In this document: positions 16,227 to 18,231 of the stretch, piece after piece
How positions within the stretch are numbered: position 1 is the stretch's first letter
Layout: each line of letters opens with the position of its first letter
DNA from: CAYFJO01 sp964343305
GTDB taxonomy: Bacteria > Planctomycetota > Planctomycetia > Pirellulales > Pirellulaceae
Direction of reading: 5' to 3'
NCBI GenBank assembly: GCA_964343305.1
Contig: CAYFJO010000205.1
Coordinates: 1 to 18,231 of the forward strand
Length of the DNA: 18,231 nucleotides
The notes under the pieces: model-generated
The model's database searches: none
Told to the model about the DNA's origin: nothing
Seen by the model: only the letters and a program-made list of their open reading frames with translations
Translations under genes and position numbers: made by a program

Positions 16227-16454
16227 AACACGGGGGTGAGAAAGCCTAGGTTGGGGGGAAATCGAACTTTGTTGTGTTCGACTGCCCGTATCTGTAACGT
16301 AACTTGAAAACGCATCGAGTCAAAATAGAAACCTTAGCAAAAGTGTGCCGAACACCAAACTTTTGTGGATTGGGTTGACGCTTGTACCAGTCGGGCCGGT
16401 TACTCAGCGAAAGGTGTGCCAGGACCGGATCAACGCCTGTTCCACAAGGCTGTT
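16227..16454 (-). other. 228-bp gap between glycosyltransferase stop and its terminator
   Basis: No reading frame is credible. On the minus strand there is TTGACT (16318-16323) with a poor -10 (TACGTT, 16296-16301), then a 6-bp hairpin TCGAAC/GTTCGA (16262-16281), then the terminator. This may be a long 3' untranslated region or a small RNA gene of about 110 nt. Together with 16092-16180 it makes up the 363-bp gene-free stretch. Confidence 0.35.
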
Positions 16455-17990
16455 TTAGTCAGAGTTGATCGGCGACGTTGCCGGGTTCAACGGCTGGAGG
16501 GTTGCCGGAGCGGCTGGCATGGACACCGCGTCGTCGATTCGCACCCGCTTTGACGGATCTGTCGGCGGCCGGTCCGGCACAATCAGTTTTCGGTACGACG
16601 CCAATTCCTGGTTCGTTGGATCGATGGCTTGCCAGACGTCGAGCACTTTTGAGGCAGACTCTTGATCCTCATGCGCCAACAACGTGACGGCAAGCCAACG
16701 CAGACAGATGATCTCGCGGCAACCCATGTCAAACGCCGTTTGTAAATACGGCCGTGCTCGGTTGAACTCCTGTCGCGAAGCGTGAATGGCTCCGCGCACC
16801 ACGTCGCTCCATTGCTGACGATTGGCGGCGTCCAGCGGCAATTGCTCGACATGTTGTAGTGCTTCGCTTTCTCGCTTGTTTTTGATGTGAAGATCGATCA
16901 AGGCCCGCAGCAATCGGGATGATCGTGGCTGGCCGTCCAACGCCTGGTTGAGAATTGCACACGCCTCGTCGTCTTTGTTCTGAAGTTGCAGGGCGAGGTT
17001 GTAGCAGACGGCGGAGATGGCTCGTAGGTCATCCAAATGCCAGGTCTCCGGATTGACTTGGCCATAGCGAAAGGCAGTTTCGTAAGAGCGTGTCGCCAGA
17101 TCCCAGCGGCCCATCGCCTGGAGATAGCCGCCCAGGGCACAAAGCAGTTGTCCGTCGAGCGGAAACACTTCCAGGGCGCTAAGGCAAACACGCAACTGGC
17201 TTTCATCACCGTCGTTGCTTTCCAGCGACGTCAGTAATCCGTAGTACGCCTCGAGCAACTCCGTCGAACCACGTTCGGCAGTCGAGATCGCTTCACGGTA
17301 CAACTCCGTGGCACGCCCGCGATCGTCCAAATCTTGCCAGGCGTCGGCCAGCGTGACCAACAGGTGTGGCTGGCGCGAAGTTTCGTTGATCTCCAACTCA
17401 GCAAGCCGCAAGTTGCGATTGGCTCGGCTCGACTTGACCCGCTGGTCGTGCTCGCGATGCGTCCGTTGGATCGTCATCGGTGCGCCTTCGATTGTGATGT
17501 CCTGGTCGGCCAGAGATTCGTTGACGTCTTCTCGCACTCGTCCGGCGAAACGGACTTTCGGATGGTTTGGAATCAACCGCATTCGGCCGATTTGTTCGCC
17601 GGCGATGTTCGTCGCAGATTGTGGCACGTGGACCAACAGCATGTAAGCTTTCGCCGGGTCGGCATCAGCATCAATGTGTGCACGAAGCTGGTTCGCCATA
17701 TCCTCACTCAATGTCTCTCCCGCGTCGAGCCACAAAATCCAATCTCCCGTGGTGTGCGAGAGGCAGTGATTCCGCGCGTCCGAAAAGTCGTCTCCCCAAG
17801 GATGCTTGATCAGCGTCACCGGGAATTGACTGGTAATCGTCATTGTCTCGTCGGTCGACCCGGTGTCGACAACGACGATCTCGTCGGCAATGGATCGGAT
17901 CGACGCAAGCGTGTCGCCAATGGTTTGTGCGGCGTCTTTTGCGATAATCGCAACGGAAAGTCGCGTTGCCGAATCGGATGAATTGGACAT
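16455..17990 (-). CDS. GT2 family glycosyltransferase with TPR-like C-terminal tail
   Basis: 511 residues. The N-terminal 230 residues are a GT-A fold: LSVAIIAKDAAQTIGDTLAS (11-30), EIVVVDTGSTDET (37-49, Asp42 for nucleotide binding), DFSDARNHCL (68-77), and WILWLDAGE (84-92) with Asp89 in the DxD position. The second acidic residue of DxD is Gly-Glu here, as in some family members. From about 205 to 470 are repeated helical pairs with TPR-like spacing (ADAWQDLDDRGRATELYREA; LQAMGRWDLATRSYETAF). It probably transfers a sugar from a nucleotide donor to a protein or envelope glycan; the acceptor is unknown. No signal peptide or membrane helix, so cytoplasmic or peripheral. The ATG at 17990 is preceded by AAAGG about 9 nt upstream. 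The 91-bp inverted repeat lies 26 nt upstream and would fold in the leader. Confidence 0.9.
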   Translation of the reverse strand: MSNSSDSATRLSVAIIAKDAAQTIGDTLASIRSIADEIVVVDTGSTDETMTITSQFPVTLIKHPWGDDFSDARNHCLSHTTGDWILWLDAGETLSEDMANQLRAHIDADADPAKAYMLLVHVPQSATNIAGEQIGRMRLIPNHPKVRFAGRVREDVNESLADQDITIEGAPMTIQRTHREHDQRVKSSRANRNLRLAELEINETSRQPHLLVTLADAWQDLDDRGRATELYREAISTAERGSTELLEAYYGLLTSLESNDGDESQLRVCLSALEVFPLDGQLLCALGGYLQAMGRWDLATRSYETAFRYGQVNPETWHLDDLRAISAVCYNLALQLQNKDDEACAILNQALDGQPRSSRLLRALIDLHIKNKRESEALQHVEQLPLDAANRQQWSDVVRGAIHASRQEFNRARPYLQTAFDMGCREIICLRWLAVTLLAHEDQESASKVLDVWQAIDPTNQELASYRKLIVPDRPPTDPSKRVRIDDAVSMPAAPATLQPLNPATSPINSD

Positions 17991-18009
17991 CGTCGGAGCC
18001 TTTCGCGTG

Positions 18010-18115
18010 GGATTTTGGCATGGTTCAAAAAGGGGTCAGGTACCGTTGTGCAAAGCACCTTTCGGGCCGTTCCGGCAACGGTACCTGACCCCTTTTTGAA
18101 CCATGCCGGATTTTG
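18010..18115. repeat. 91-bp inverted-repeat element, copy 2, with 8-bp flanking direct repeats
   Basis: Perfect 32-bp arms (18017-18048, 18076-18107) with a 27-nt loop, the same size as copy 1. It differs from copy 1 at three bases: one loop base, and the stem pair A1809-T1843, which is G18045-C18079 here. GGATTTTG flanks it directly on both sides (18010-18017, 18108-18115). It lies in the leader or promoter region of the glycosyltransferase gene. Confidence 0.9.
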
Positions 18116-18231
18116 AGGCGACGAAGTCTATCGAGTCTGGCGAAACGAGAACAGCCGAATCCTTGGTGCTAGCGTGGAATTCGTAGCTTGCGGGAGATCA
18201 ATCGCTTATACTTTGGCTGTAGGACGGATTG
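18116..18231. other. Right edge, no gene seen
   Basis: No credible reading frame. A TATACT box on the plus strand (18207-18212) without a good -35 may belong to a gene beyond the edge. The promoter of the glycosyltransferase gene, if displaced by the inverted repeat, should also lie here on the minus strand, but no convincing match was found. Confidence 0.3.

Noticed and set aside
1..18231. tRNA, rRNA, CRISPR arrays, transposase genes
   Set aside because: None could be recognised on either strand; all repeats seen are short palindromes without spacers.

Overview
The window looks like chromosome from a planctomycete of the Pirellulaceae type. This is inferred from mid-50s GC, genes spread on one strand with few clear Shine-Dalgarno sites, a eukaryote-like type 2 isoleucyl-tRNA synthetase, a large secreted beta-rich protein, a COG1112-type giant helicase, and several small palindromic repeats, some lying inside genes. 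No 16S or other decisive marker is present, so the assignment is an inference.

Layout, left to right. Positions 1-1592 hold the N-terminal 530 residues of a secreted protein (minus strand, running off the left edge). Positions 1773-1880 hold a 91-bp perfect-stem inverted repeat flanked by short direct repeats. It is followed by an inositol-monophosphatase-family phosphatase (1873-2667) and a membrane-anchored SGNH-hydrolase-like protein (2749-4053), each with its own promoter candidate. The 630-bp gap after that is not empty: it contains a hairpin, then on the plus strand a near-consensus promoter, a structured RNA of about 155 nt resembling 6S RNA, and a strong intrinsic terminator ending 15 nt before the only plus-strand gene (4686-5402, unknown function).

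The centre is a minus-strand block: ileS (12033-15491), then an M48-like metallopeptidase (10734-11945), then, 3 nt later, a 1749-residue protein (5481-10730). That protein joins a degenerate protein-kinase C-lobe, a DUF4011-type region, a split SF1 helicase and a C-terminal restriction-endonuclease-like domain. The peptidase-helicase pair is the most likely undescribed system here. It resembles kinase-plus-COG1112-helicase defence proteins such as Mokosh, but has a peptidase partner and a different nuclease end.

Right of ileS lie a REP-like hairpin pair, an intrinsic terminator, a small protein that is 50% Asp/Glu (15762-16091), another minus-strand terminator, and a GT2 glycosyltransferase with a TPR-like tail (16455-17990). 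A second copy of the 91-bp inverted repeat sits 26 nt upstream of the start codon of that last gene. The two copies differ at one stem pair by a compensating double change. No tRNA, rRNA, CRISPR array or transposase gene was seen.
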